Origin: an uncultured Clostridia bacterium
GTDB taxonomy: Bacteria > Bacillota > Clostridia > Lachnospirales > Lachnospiraceae
NCBI GenBank assembly: GCA_946623485.1
Contig: CAMORF010000147.1
Location: 1-6,203 of the forward strand
Length of the DNA stretch: 6,203 nt
Direction of reading: 5' to 3'
Part shown: piece after piece, positions 1-6,191 of the stretch
Layout: every line of letters begins with the position of its first letter
How positions within the stretch are numbered: position 1 is the first letter of the stretch
Notes under the pieces: generated by a model
Told to the model about the DNA's origin: nothing
The model's database searches: none
What the model saw: only the letters and a program-made list of their open reading frames with translations
Made by a program: the position numbers and the translations under genes

Positions 1-1778
1 CTGGCAGCCTTCCGAAGTTCTGTCTCCTTCTGGTAGACTGCCTCCCGGTCCGGATCCTGGGAACAGTACATCATGCCTACGCTGCGCTCCTGCTGGTCAA
101 ATGACGCGAACCATGCGTTGGAGCCGTGGCAGGAGAAATCCGGGAAGAAGCCGCCAAGGCTCGATCCGGTCAGCTCCACCTTCTGATGTAGCAGGGGGTG
201 CGTCCTGCGCAGCGCGATCAGACGCTTTACATACGCCTGCAGTTCAAGGGCATCCTTCGTTCCGGACCACTGCACCCAGCTCGTCTCGCTGTCTATGCAG
301 TACGGATTCGTGTTCCCGCCCTGGCTGTTCAGCATCTCATCCCCCGCCGCGATCATCGGCGTCCCCTGGGCAAGCATCACCATCGCAAGGGCATTTTTCA
401 TCTGCTTCATACGCAGCCGGGTAATCTCACGCTTGCGCGACGGCCCCTCAACACCGCAGTTCCAGGAATATTCGTTCAACGCGCCGTCACGGTTGTTCTC
501 CCCGTTGGCCTCGTTATGTTTGTCATTATACGAAACCAGGTCACAGAGCGTGTATCCGTCATGGCCTGCGATCGCATTCACGACCCCCGCGTCCTTCGGA
601 TTGTAGCGGCATCTTGAGACAAAGGACTGCAGGCAGTCAGCGTCTCCCTTCAGGAACTTCCTTGCGTCATACCGGAAACCGACATTGTATTCCGCAAGGT
701 TCCGGAAATGATACGGCCTGCCCATCGGATACATGCGGGCTGTATCGAAATAATCCGAGATCAGCTTCACGTCGCTCAACGCAGGGCTCTTCGCGACCGC
801 ATTGACATCATCCTGCGAGGCCAGCATGAGGAAGCCGTCCACATGATAGACCTCCCGCCACCACAGAAGGCATGCCTGCATATACGCAGGATCCGTTCCC
901 TCCGGGCAGCTCATCTCCATGATCACCTCGATCCCGGCCGCATGCAGCAGCTTTACCATCGTGCGGAATTCATCCGCAGGCGCATCTGTCGCGCAGTAAG
1001 AGCGCTTCGGCGCAAACAGCCACCCGGGACCGAATCCCCAGTAATTAATCCGGTAATCGTCAGCCTCGCTTCTGGTTGTCGTGACCACGGTTCCTTCCGG
1101 AAGCGCTTCCAGCGCGGACTGGGGGAGGGACGCGCCGGCAACCAGTTCCCTGAGTCCCTCCGGCCGCCATCCTGTCCGGGAGGAATCCGGAATAACCTCA
1201 TCAAATTCATAACACGGCATCAGGACGAGTGCCGTTACACCCAACTGTTTCAGGTATGGGATTTTCTCCGTGATGCCAAGGAATGTGCCCCGTTTTTTCA
1301 CCTTCGAGGTGCGGCTCTTCGTAAATCCCCGCACATGCATTTCGTAAAAAATGGATTCGCTGTACGGAATGCGAAGCCGCTTTTCCTGTTCCCCCCAGTC
1401 AAACACGCGGTTAAGAAATGCGCCTCTGACCTGGTGTTCTCTTCGGGGGGAGCGTTCTGCGTACTTCTCCAGGCCTGACACGATCTGGGCGGACGGATCC
1501 GTCACGATCTTGCCGTCAATCCTGTAGTTATACTCCAGGCCATCCACCGGGATGCCGGAAACCAGCATCGCGTATACCCTGCCAAGGCTCGGCGCGTCCG
1601 AGAACGGAATCTCGCACTTTACCGTCTCCGATCCCTTCTCATACAGAAGAAGGCTTGCCTGGCTTCCTTCTGGGACAACGACAGAGAACAGGATGCCATC
1701 CTTGGTGACATCCGTATGAGGAACAAAACCACTGATCTTCAAATCATGAATATTCGTTACCTGTGGATTCCAGTCCAA
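1..1778 (-). CDS. GlgX/isoamylase-like GH13 family protein with degenerate catalytic site (3' end outside window)
   Basis: About 592 codons are visible and the reading frame stays open to the left edge. Residues ~10-105 resemble the N-terminal CBM48-like beta-sandwich of debranching enzymes; a GH13 barrel follows (~140-520), with hallmark GlgX stretches such as NYWGFGP, the AGIEVIM strand, HVDGF, AGHDGYTL, SYNDKHNEANGENNRDG and QGTPMIAAGDE. GlgX/isoamylases hydrolyse alpha-1,6 branches of glycogen in the cytoplasm. Here the catalytic positions are changed: region I reads MEMSCPE (D to E288, N and H to P292/E293), region II reads HVDGFLML (Arg to L317, nucleophile Asp to L319) and region III has Asp342 for the acid/base Glu. 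Only region IV His406-Asp407 remains. I therefore infer a non-hydrolytic, perhaps glycan-binding protein. No signal peptide is visible. The start is TTG at 1776-1778, since an in-frame stop lies at 1815-1817 with no ATG between; AGGGAG sits 6 nt upstream. From memory, similar degenerate paralogues occur in Lachnospiraceae; I could not check this. Identity of the fold is secure; function is not. Confidence 0.9.
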   Translation of the reverse strand, partial: MDWNPQVTNIHDLKISGFVPHTDVTKDGILFSVVVPEGSQASLLLYEKGSETVKCEIPFSDAPSLGRVYAMLVSGIPVDGLEYNYRIDGKIVTDPSAQIVSGLEKYAERSPRREHQVRGAFLNRVFDWGEQEKRLRIPYSESIFYEMHVRGFTKSRTSKVKKRGTFLGITEKIPYLKQLGVTALVLMPCYEFDEVIPDSSRTGWRPEGLRELVAGASLPQSALEALPEGTVVTTTRSEADDYRINYWGFGPGWLFAPKRSYCATDAPADEFRTMVKLLHAAGIEVIMEMSCPEGTDPAYMQACLLWWREVYHVDGFLMLASQDDVNAVAKSPALSDVKLISDYFDTARMYPMGRPYHFRNLAEYNVGFRYDARKFLKGDADCLQSFVSRCRYNPKDAGVVNAIAGHDGYTLCDLVSYNDKHNEANGENNRDGALNEYSWNCGVEGPSRKREITRLRMKQMKNALAMVMLAQGTPMIAAGDEMLNSQGGNTNPYCIDSETSWVQWSGTKDALELQAYVKRLIALRRTHPLLHQKVELTGSSLGGFFPDFSCHGSNAWFASFDQQERSVGMMYCSQDPDREAVYQKETELRKAA

Positions 1779-1787
1779 AGCTCTCTC

Positions 1788-1793
1788 CCTTCC
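1788..1793 (-). promoter_or_regulatory. Ribosome binding site supporting the TTG start of the GH13-like gene
   Basis: On the minus strand AGGGAG is followed by AGAGCT and then TTG. This purine-rich Shine-Dalgarno match with 6-nt spacing is what decides for TTG as the start, because the same frame has no ATG between the upstream stop (1815-1817) and the conserved N-terminal region. Confidence 0.6.
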
Positions 1794-1883
1794 GCTTTCC
1801 CACCCATCATGCCGTTACCTGGTTTCTCTTTGCGCTCCCGGCAACACCTGCTTACGCATCTTGCACATTCGCACTTGTTCAAC

Positions 1884-1913
1884 ATTATAGCATAAGTCCT
1901 TGAACAATGGAAA
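1884..1913 (-). promoter_or_regulatory. Putative sigma-A-type promoter of the GH13-like gene
   Basis: The minus strand has a perfect TATAAT (plus-strand 1884-1889). TTTCCA (plus 1908-1913) lies 18 bp upstream and matches 4 of 6 bases of the -35 consensus. Transcription would start near 1876 and give a leader of about 100 nt. The -10 is strong, the -35 mediocre. It lies in the only gap between this gene and the transporter, which points to independent transcription rather than a strict operon. Confidence 0.5.
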
Positions 1914-1997
1914 CTGCGGAAGAAAAGTTTTCAGAAAGCCTTGCTTAGCGTTCAGGTTTAAATCATCCTTGCGTTCAGAGCAATAGGGAGCAGATAG

Positions 1998-4196
1998 TTA
2001 CTGGTTCTTCTCCTGTCCCTTCTTCGGCGCGCGTACGATAAACCGATCCAGGCAAGCCAGGATTCCGGGCAACACAAACAGAATCAGGATCACCGCGATC
2101 GCCGCGCCTTTTGAGATGGTATGCACGATCTGCCGGACCGCCGGATCGGAGAAAGCAAATCCGACAACCGCCGTTACGCTGATTACAATGCATCCGGAGG
2201 TAAGGATGGTATGGGCGGAACGTCCATAGGCATGGATCAGCGCCTGCTGCACATCCTCCCGCGCGCGCATTTCCCGGTAATAATTCGTAAACACGATCGC
2301 GTAATCAATCGTCGCCCCCATCAGGATGCTCTGCACCACCAGCAGCGCAATATAATAGATCTCCATACCCTGCAGGTTCATCATTACCATCGTCGCGTAG
2401 ACGGCAGACTGGATCAGAAGAACCAGAACCGCAGGGACGGCCAGAGAGCGGAAGGTAATCATTACAACCACGAAGATCGCAGCGGCTGTAAGCAACGTCA
2501 GGAAGTTCAGTTCTCCGGCAAAGGTATCTGTCATCTCCGCTGCCATGGGAGAGTTTCCGATCAGATAATACGGCCCGGAAAGATGCTCCCCGCACATTTC
2601 CTTCAGCCTCCGCAGGAAAGCTGAAGTCTCGTCCGACTCGGCAGGAAGAGAGGTGGAGATTGCCATGATGGAATGCTTTTCTCCCCGGATCTGTTTTTCC
2701 GCCTCCTGCAGCATGACGGGCGCCTGTTCCAGGGCTTCCTTCCTGTCTTCTCCCATCATTCCCGCAAACAGGCTGTTTTGGGAAAATGTTTCCGACGCAA
2801 ACGTCATCAGCTCGGACAGGGTTAGTCTCCCGTCTTCCCCTTCCGGGCACATCTTATACACCATCTCCAGCAGCTCCACGGACAGATCTATGCCCATGTC
2901 CATATCCATGGAGGAAAGGAAGTCCAGAAGCTCCCGGGGCGTAAAGGCTTTGCCAAGCGTGTTGGACCAGGCGAACACACTATTGACAGAAGGATCTGCC
3001 TCCAGCACACGCACCATGGAGGCTGCGCCTTCCTCATCTGCATTTTCATATAGGACGACAATCTGGTTTTCCTTCGGGAACACCGGATCCACATCATTAG
3101 GCGCGAGCAGGGTAAAAGCGATCCCGGTCTGTCCCTCCCCTGCCGCCACGGCTGCAAAAAAGATCACGAAGAACACAGTGATGATCCGGCAGAAGCGGTA
3201 AGAAAACCACCCAAGCGGTTCCATCCGCAAGGTGAGGACTTTTTTTTGAGTTTTCCGGATCAACGGATCCAATGCCAGAACCAGAAACGGCAGGATCGTC
3301 AGGATGGAGACCATACTGAAAAACACGCCCTTTGCAAGGACGATACCCATATCCATACCGATCCGAAAGCTCATAAAGAGAAGCGTCAGAAATCCCGTCA
3401 CCGTTGTGAAAGCACTGCCGGCGATCGAGGAAAAAGCCTTTTGGATCGCATTCTTCATCGCTGAACGCGTATCATCCGTGAGCGATAATTCCTGCCTGTA
3501 GCGGCCAAGCAGGATAACGGAATAATCGATGGAAAGCGCAAGCTGGAGAATCGCGGCAATCGACCAGGTTGTCTCTGAGACATCCGGAAGGAGGATGTTC
3601 GTCCCCATATTGATGAGAATCGCGATTCCCATCGCGAAGAGAAACAGGAACGGCTCCAGCCACGAATAGGAAAAAAGAAGCAGTATGACCAGCAAAAGCG
3701 ACACCGCAAGCACAACGATCCATCCGGGAATCCCCTGCTGCGTGGTCTTGTCCAGGCAGTAGGTCATCTCATATCTGCCAGAAAAATGTTCCTTGATGTA
3801 TGTCTCTGCTTCCTGCATTTCAGATGAGAAAAAGCCGCAGGAGAAGTTCAGGAGAAACAGGATGTAGTCATCCTTTTCATAACGCGCATCTCCCGGGATA
3901 AATGACACAGAATCCACATGAGGCGTTTCCTTCATTTCCGCCAGGAGCTTCTCCCTCTCCTCTTCCGGTACGCCGCGGAACATCACCCGCACCGTGTCCG
4001 GCACGGACATCTGGGCAAATTCCCCTGCCATGATGTCAATTCCCTGCTTCATCGGTGAGCTTTTCGGAAGGTACTTCGTCATATCCGTGTTCACCCGCAC
4101 CTTCGGGATCAGGAACAGGCTGACGGCGGAAAGCAGCATCATGACAATAAATACGACGCGGCGTTTCTCAACAAGGAAACCAGACAGTTTTCTCAT
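1998..4196 (-). CDS. MMPL-family RND transporter
   Basis: A 732-residue, 12-TM integral membrane protein with the two-fold RND layout: TM1 (~12-31), an extracytoplasmic loop (~32-157), TM2-TM6 (~159-310), TM7 (~330-352), a second large loop (~353-560), and TM8-TM12 (~562-718). The opening pattern, TM1 followed by VRVNTDMTKYLP, is typical of MMPL/YdfJ-type exporters. Asp224-Tyr225 in TM4 (LSIDYSV) and Asp631-Tyr632 in TM10 (ATIDYAI) match the Asp-Tyr pairs that relay protons in MmpL3-type transporters, so it should be a proton-motive-force-driven exporter of lipids, peptides or hydrophobic compounds; the substrate is unknown. No membrane-fusion or outer-membrane partner is adjacent, as expected in a Gram-positive cell. 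I chose ATG at 4194-4196 because GGAG (4202-4205) lies 5 nt upstream. A GTG at 4200-4202 would add two residues but overlaps that site. The lumenal loops look intact and there is no frameshift. An 8-base A-run lies at codons 317-319. Confidence 0.93.
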   Translation of the reverse strand: MRKLSGFLVEKRRVVFIVMMLLSAVSLFLIPKVRVNTDMTKYLPKSSPMKQGIDIMAGEFAQMSVPDTVRVMFRGVPEEEREKLLAEMKETPHVDSVSFIPGDARYEKDDYILFLLNFSCGFFSSEMQEAETYIKEHFSGRYEMTYCLDKTTQQGIPGWIVVLAVSLLLVILLLFSYSWLEPFLFLFAMGIAILINMGTNILLPDVSETTWSIAAILQLALSIDYSVILLGRYRQELSLTDDTRSAMKNAIQKAFSSIAGSAFTTVTGFLTLLFMSFRIGMDMGIVLAKGVFFSMVSILTILPFLVLALDPLIRKTQKKVLTLRMEPLGWFSYRFCRIITVFFVIFFAAVAAGEGQTGIAFTLLAPNDVDPVFPKENQIVVLYENADEEGAASMVRVLEADPSVNSVFAWSNTLGKAFTPRELLDFLSSMDMDMGIDLSVELLEMVYKMCPEGEDGRLTLSELMTFASETFSQNSLFAGMMGEDRKEALEQAPVMLQEAEKQIRGEKHSIMAISTSLPAESDETSAFLRRLKEMCGEHLSGPYYLIGNSPMAAEMTDTFAGELNFLTLLTAAAIFVVVMITFRSLAVPAVLVLLIQSAVYATMVMMNLQGMEIYYIALLVVQSILMGATIDYAIVFTNYYREMRAREDVQQALIHAYGRSAHTILTSGCIVISVTAVVGFAFSDPAVRQIVHTISKGAAIAVILILFVLPGILACLDRFIVRAPKKGQEKNQ

Positions 4197-4201
4197 GTAC
4201 A

Positions 4202-4205
4202 CTCC
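4202..4205 (-). promoter_or_regulatory. Ribosome binding site of the transporter gene
   Basis: Minus-strand GGAG followed by TGTAC and then ATG. It favours the ATG at 4196 over the GTG at 4202, which lies inside this site. The nearest hairpin of the tandem array ends at 4216, only about 10 nt away, so hairpin folding could influence ribosome access. Confidence 0.6.
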
Positions 4206-4215
4206 ATTTCTTCCC

Positions 4216-4354
4216 GTCTCCGGCTAAGCCGGTGACACCTCATGCCGAATCATGGCACCAGGACTCCGTCACCGGCTAAAGCCGGTGACACCTCATGCCG
4301 AATCATGGCACCAGGACTCCGTCACCGGCTAAGCCGGTGACACCTCATGCCGAA
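4216..4354. repeat. Tandem array of 52-53-bp hairpin-forming repeats (about 2.6 copies)
   Basis: Copy 1 is 4220-4271 (52 bp), copy 2 is 4272-4324 (53 bp, one extra A in the hairpin loop) and copy 3 is 4325-4354, truncated after CATGCCGAA. Apart from that A, copies 1 and 2 are identical. At each unit junction GTCACCGGCT and AGCCGGTGAC form a 10-bp inverted repeat around one A (4321-4341) or two A (4268-4289). The copy nearest the transporter (4216-4236) is 9/10 paired because T4219 faces T4233. A smaller inverted repeat, TGCC with GGCA, lies inside the unit. No T-tract follows any hairpin on either strand, so these are not ordinary terminators. The array lies between divergent genes, in the probable 5' leader of the transporter. 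It may be a REP/BIME-like or MITE-derived repeat, or an RNA regulatory leader. Confidence 0.95.
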
Positions 4355-4452
4355 ATTCATGTTACCTGCTTCCTGCATCGCAATCAAGCCCTGGTTCATC
4401 CTTCCCCCTGTCCCACAGCCGGATTCACAAATCCAAAGTGGTGAATCATGAA

Positions 4453-4458
4453 ATTATA
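4453..4458 (-). promoter_or_regulatory. Candidate -10 element of the transporter promoter
   Basis: Minus-strand TATAAT, a 6/6 match. No convincing -35 lies at the right spacing: TTATGT (4476-4481, 17-bp spacer) matches only the two leading T's. If used, transcription would start near 4446 and give a leader of about 250 nt containing all three hairpins of the tandem array. Confidence 0.4.
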
Positions 4459-4467
4459 TGATATCAT
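4458..4467. promoter_or_regulatory. 10-bp perfect palindrome ATGATATCAT, possible operator
   Basis: ATGATATCAT is its own reverse complement and overlaps the minus-strand TATAAT. Plus-strand -10-like hexamers TATGAT (4457-4462) and TATCAT (4462-4467) fall within or beside it, so a bound protein could affect both divergent genes. Its short length makes chance a real alternative. Confidence 0.3.
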
Positions 4468-4477
4468 CCCATGGAAC

Positions 4478-4503
4478 ATAAGGATCTGCTTAATAAGGAT
4501 CTG
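4478..4503. repeat. 11-bp direct repeat upstream of the YdcF-like gene
   Basis: ATAAGGATCTG occurs at 4478-4488 and again at 4493-4503, a 15-bp period. The pair lies just upstream of a plus-strand GATAAT (4511-4516, 5/6 match to a -10), where a tandem activator or repressor site would be expected. No -35 is recognisable there. Confidence 0.45.
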
Positions 4504-4540
4504 TTCAGACGATAATTGCTGAAAGCGAGGAATGTGATAC

Positions 4541-6151
4541 GTGCTGAAGGGATATGCCTCTTTGAAAACCGCCCGTCGGAGCCTGCTGATCCAGGTTCTG
4601 GGATTGATTTTGATTGTCGTAGCAATCTGCCTGATCGGAAGAATCGCGGCGCGGAATCGGTTTGACATGGATCTGATCATCGCCTATGACGATGAGGTCG
4701 GGGATGAATCCAACCTGACGGTTCAGTGGGAGAAGGAAGGCGGCATTCCGGTCCAGTCTATGAGACTGCGGGATATGAAGGAGGATTCCCTGGAGGCGAA
4801 AGCGCTGCATCTTTCTATGATGCCGGAAGAACCGGGCGATTACAAGATGAATATCCTTGACAAGGAGGGGCACATACTGGGAACGGATTCGATCCATGTA
4901 GATGCCTTCCACACAGGCTTCTCCTGGAGTACCGGCGCATTTACCGGAAACGAAGCGGTGATCGCTGCCAGCATTGTCTTCTATGCAGGTCTGATGGTCA
5001 TCACGCTGATTCATTTCCTGAAGCTGAAGAGCCCGCTCTTCTGCTCTTATAATGCCATCCTGTCAGCAGGAATCTTCCTGTTTTGCGTTGTGGCTATGCT
5101 GATCAATCTCCCGATCTATGTCCGGCATCTGAGAACACCCGCTTTCTACCCTACATGGCAGCTTCTTGCGGATATCGCAGCGGGAGGAAGGAATTTTGTC
5201 TTTATGACATATCCGCTGGTTGTCATCTTCAGCCTGCTTTTGATTGTCAGTAACATTGAACTTCTGAGGCATGAGCGTCCAAGAATCCAGAATATGCTCG
5301 GCCTTCTGCTTGGCTTGACCATGATCTTCGCGGTGCTGGCCTATTCCTATTACTTCATGTACCTGAAATCCTTTATGGAATCCCATGAAGTGTACAAAGT
5401 AATCTGTACCGTAGAAAATGTGCTTGGTATCGTCCTGACATATGGGGAGTGCATCCTGCTCAGCTCCGTGTTCTGCGCGCTCCGTGCCTCCTTGCATATA
5501 CCAAAGCGGAATATGGATTATGTCCTGATTCTCGGCTGCGGGTTCCGTAAGGACGGGACGCTTCCGCCGCTCCTGAAAGGCCGCGTGGACAAAGCGCTGG
5601 AGTTCTGGCACAGGCAAAAAGCAGAAACCGGCAAGGAAGCGATCATCATTCCCTCCGGCGGGCAGGGAGCGGACGAATGCATGGCGGAATCAGAAGCCAT
5701 GTACCGCTATATCGTTTCCACCGGGTTTCCCGTGGAAGCAGTTATAAAGGAAGACCGTTCCGCCAACACTTATCAGAACATGGCGTTTTCGAAGAAAATC
5801 ATAGATGCAAGGGAAGCCGCCAAAGCGAAGGCCGGATCAGTTACCGCCAGCCCCATGGAATCAGGCAGTCTTTCCCTCGAAAGAGCCGAGCGTACCCGCA
5901 CGGAATCAACTGCGCATAATCCCAGAATTGCATATGTCACAACCAATTACCATGTCTTTCGCAGCGGCATCTGGGCACAGCTGGCCGAGCTTCCGGCCGA
6001 GGGACTGGGCAGCAAGACAAAATGGTGGTTCTGGCCGAATGCATTTGTCAGAGAATGTGCCGGGCTTCTGCGCAACCGCATCGTCCCGGAGCTTATCCTG
6101 CTGGTGCTGATCACCGTGGCAGTTGCGCTGATCTCTTATTTTGCCTTGTAA
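4541..6151 (+). CDS. Multi-pass membrane YdcF-like (DUF218) protein with an extracytoplasmic N-terminal domain
   Basis: 536 residues. Order: TM1 (~14-36); a hydrophilic, beta-rich segment (~40-135) with an Ig/Fn3-like pattern ending PGDYKMNILDKEGHIL; TM segments at ~138-160, 170-193, 217-239, 252-272 and 285-313; a YdcF/DUF218 domain (~326-500); and a C-terminal TM (~514-535). DUF218 hallmarks are YVLILGCGF, PLLKGRVDKA, PSGGQG (371-376), Glu383, ED-S-NT-QN (404-413) and TTNYHVFRS (467-475). E. coli relatives are YdcF, SanA and ElyC; the last two are tied to envelope integrity, but no biochemical reaction is established for this branch. Residues ~422-460 are a low-complexity insertion. GTG at 4541 is the furthest possible start, since an in-frame TGA lies at 4535-4537. 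Its GAGG is 10 nt away, rather far; TTG at 4562 behind GAAGGGA is an alternative. The gene is divergent from the transporter. Confidence 0.92.
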   Translation: MLKGYASLKTARRSLLIQVLGLILIVVAICLIGRIAARNRFDMDLIIAYDDEVGDESNLTVQWEKEGGIPVQSMRLRDMKEDSLEAKALHLSMMPEEPGDYKMNILDKEGHILGTDSIHVDAFHTGFSWSTGAFTGNEAVIAASIVFYAGLMVITLIHFLKLKSPLFCSYNAILSAGIFLFCVVAMLINLPIYVRHLRTPAFYPTWQLLADIAAGGRNFVFMTYPLVVIFSLLLIVSNIELLRHERPRIQNMLGLLLGLTMIFAVLAYSYYFMYLKSFMESHEVYKVICTVENVLGIVLTYGECILLSSVFCALRASLHIPKRNMDYVLILGCGFRKDGTLPPLLKGRVDKALEFWHRQKAETGKEAIIIPSGGQGADECMAESEAMYRYIVSTGFPVEAVIKEDRSANTYQNMAFSKKIIDAREAAKAKAGSVTASPMESGSLSLERAERTRTESTAHNPRIAYVTTNYHVFRSGIWAQLAELPAEGLGSKTKWWFWPNAFVRECAGLLRNRIVPELILLVLITVAVALISYFAL

Positions 6152-6191
6152 GAATCATTACAGGTTTTATACGGTTGCCACAAGGAACAGG

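Larger units (their letters stand above)
1779..1997. other. Intergenic region between the transporter stop and the GH13-like start
   Basis: These 219 bp hold the promoter candidate at 1884-1913. A small inverted repeat (GTTACC at 1814-1819 with GGCAAC at 1840-1845, one G-U pair in the RNA) could form a 6-bp stem in the leader. The direct repeat GCGTTCAG appears twice between 1948 and 1980. I see no hairpin plus T-tract that would serve as an intrinsic terminator for the transporter, and no coding frame. Confidence 0.5.
4355..4540. other. Divergent promoter region between transporter and YdcF-like gene
   Basis: Beyond the repeats this stretch is non-coding on both strands. It contains the minus-strand TATAAT, the palindrome, the 11-bp direct repeat and several weak plus-strand -10 candidates (TATGAT 4457, TATCAT 4462, GATAAT 4511). 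No riboswitch, tRNA or small gene is recognisable. Confidence 0.5.

Noticed and set aside
708..1478. 256-codon plus-strand open frame opposite the GH13-like gene
   Set aside because: Its translation is Arg/His-rich with no recognisable domain, and it lies wholly antisense to a clearly conserved GlgX-like frame. It is a shadow typical of GC-rich coding DNA.
1776..1876. Cyclic-di-GMP-type riboswitch in the GH13-like leader
   Set aside because: A GCAAAG motif and a weak GTTGCC/GGTAAC stem recall parts of such elements, but the second domain, the tetraloop/receptor and the conserved joining sequences are not seen.
4200..4202. GTG as the transporter start
   Set aside because: It overlaps the GGAG that is well placed for the ATG two codons downstream, so the ATG at 4196 is preferred. 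The difference is only two residues.
4216..4354. CRISPR array or intrinsic terminators
   Set aside because: The units are contiguous with no unique spacers between them, so it is not CRISPR. The hairpins are not followed by T-tracts and lie between divergent starts, so they are not ordinary terminators.
4505..5014. 169-codon minus-strand open frame overlapping the YdcF-like gene start
   Set aside because: His/Gln/Asp-rich translation without a domain, antisense to the N-terminal TM and extracytoplasmic coding region of the YdcF-like protein; a shadow.
5063..5617. 184-codon minus-strand open frame opposite the YdcF-like TM region
   Set aside because: Antisense of hydrophobic codons, giving a charged Gln/His-rich product; no conserved motif and no plausible ribosome site.
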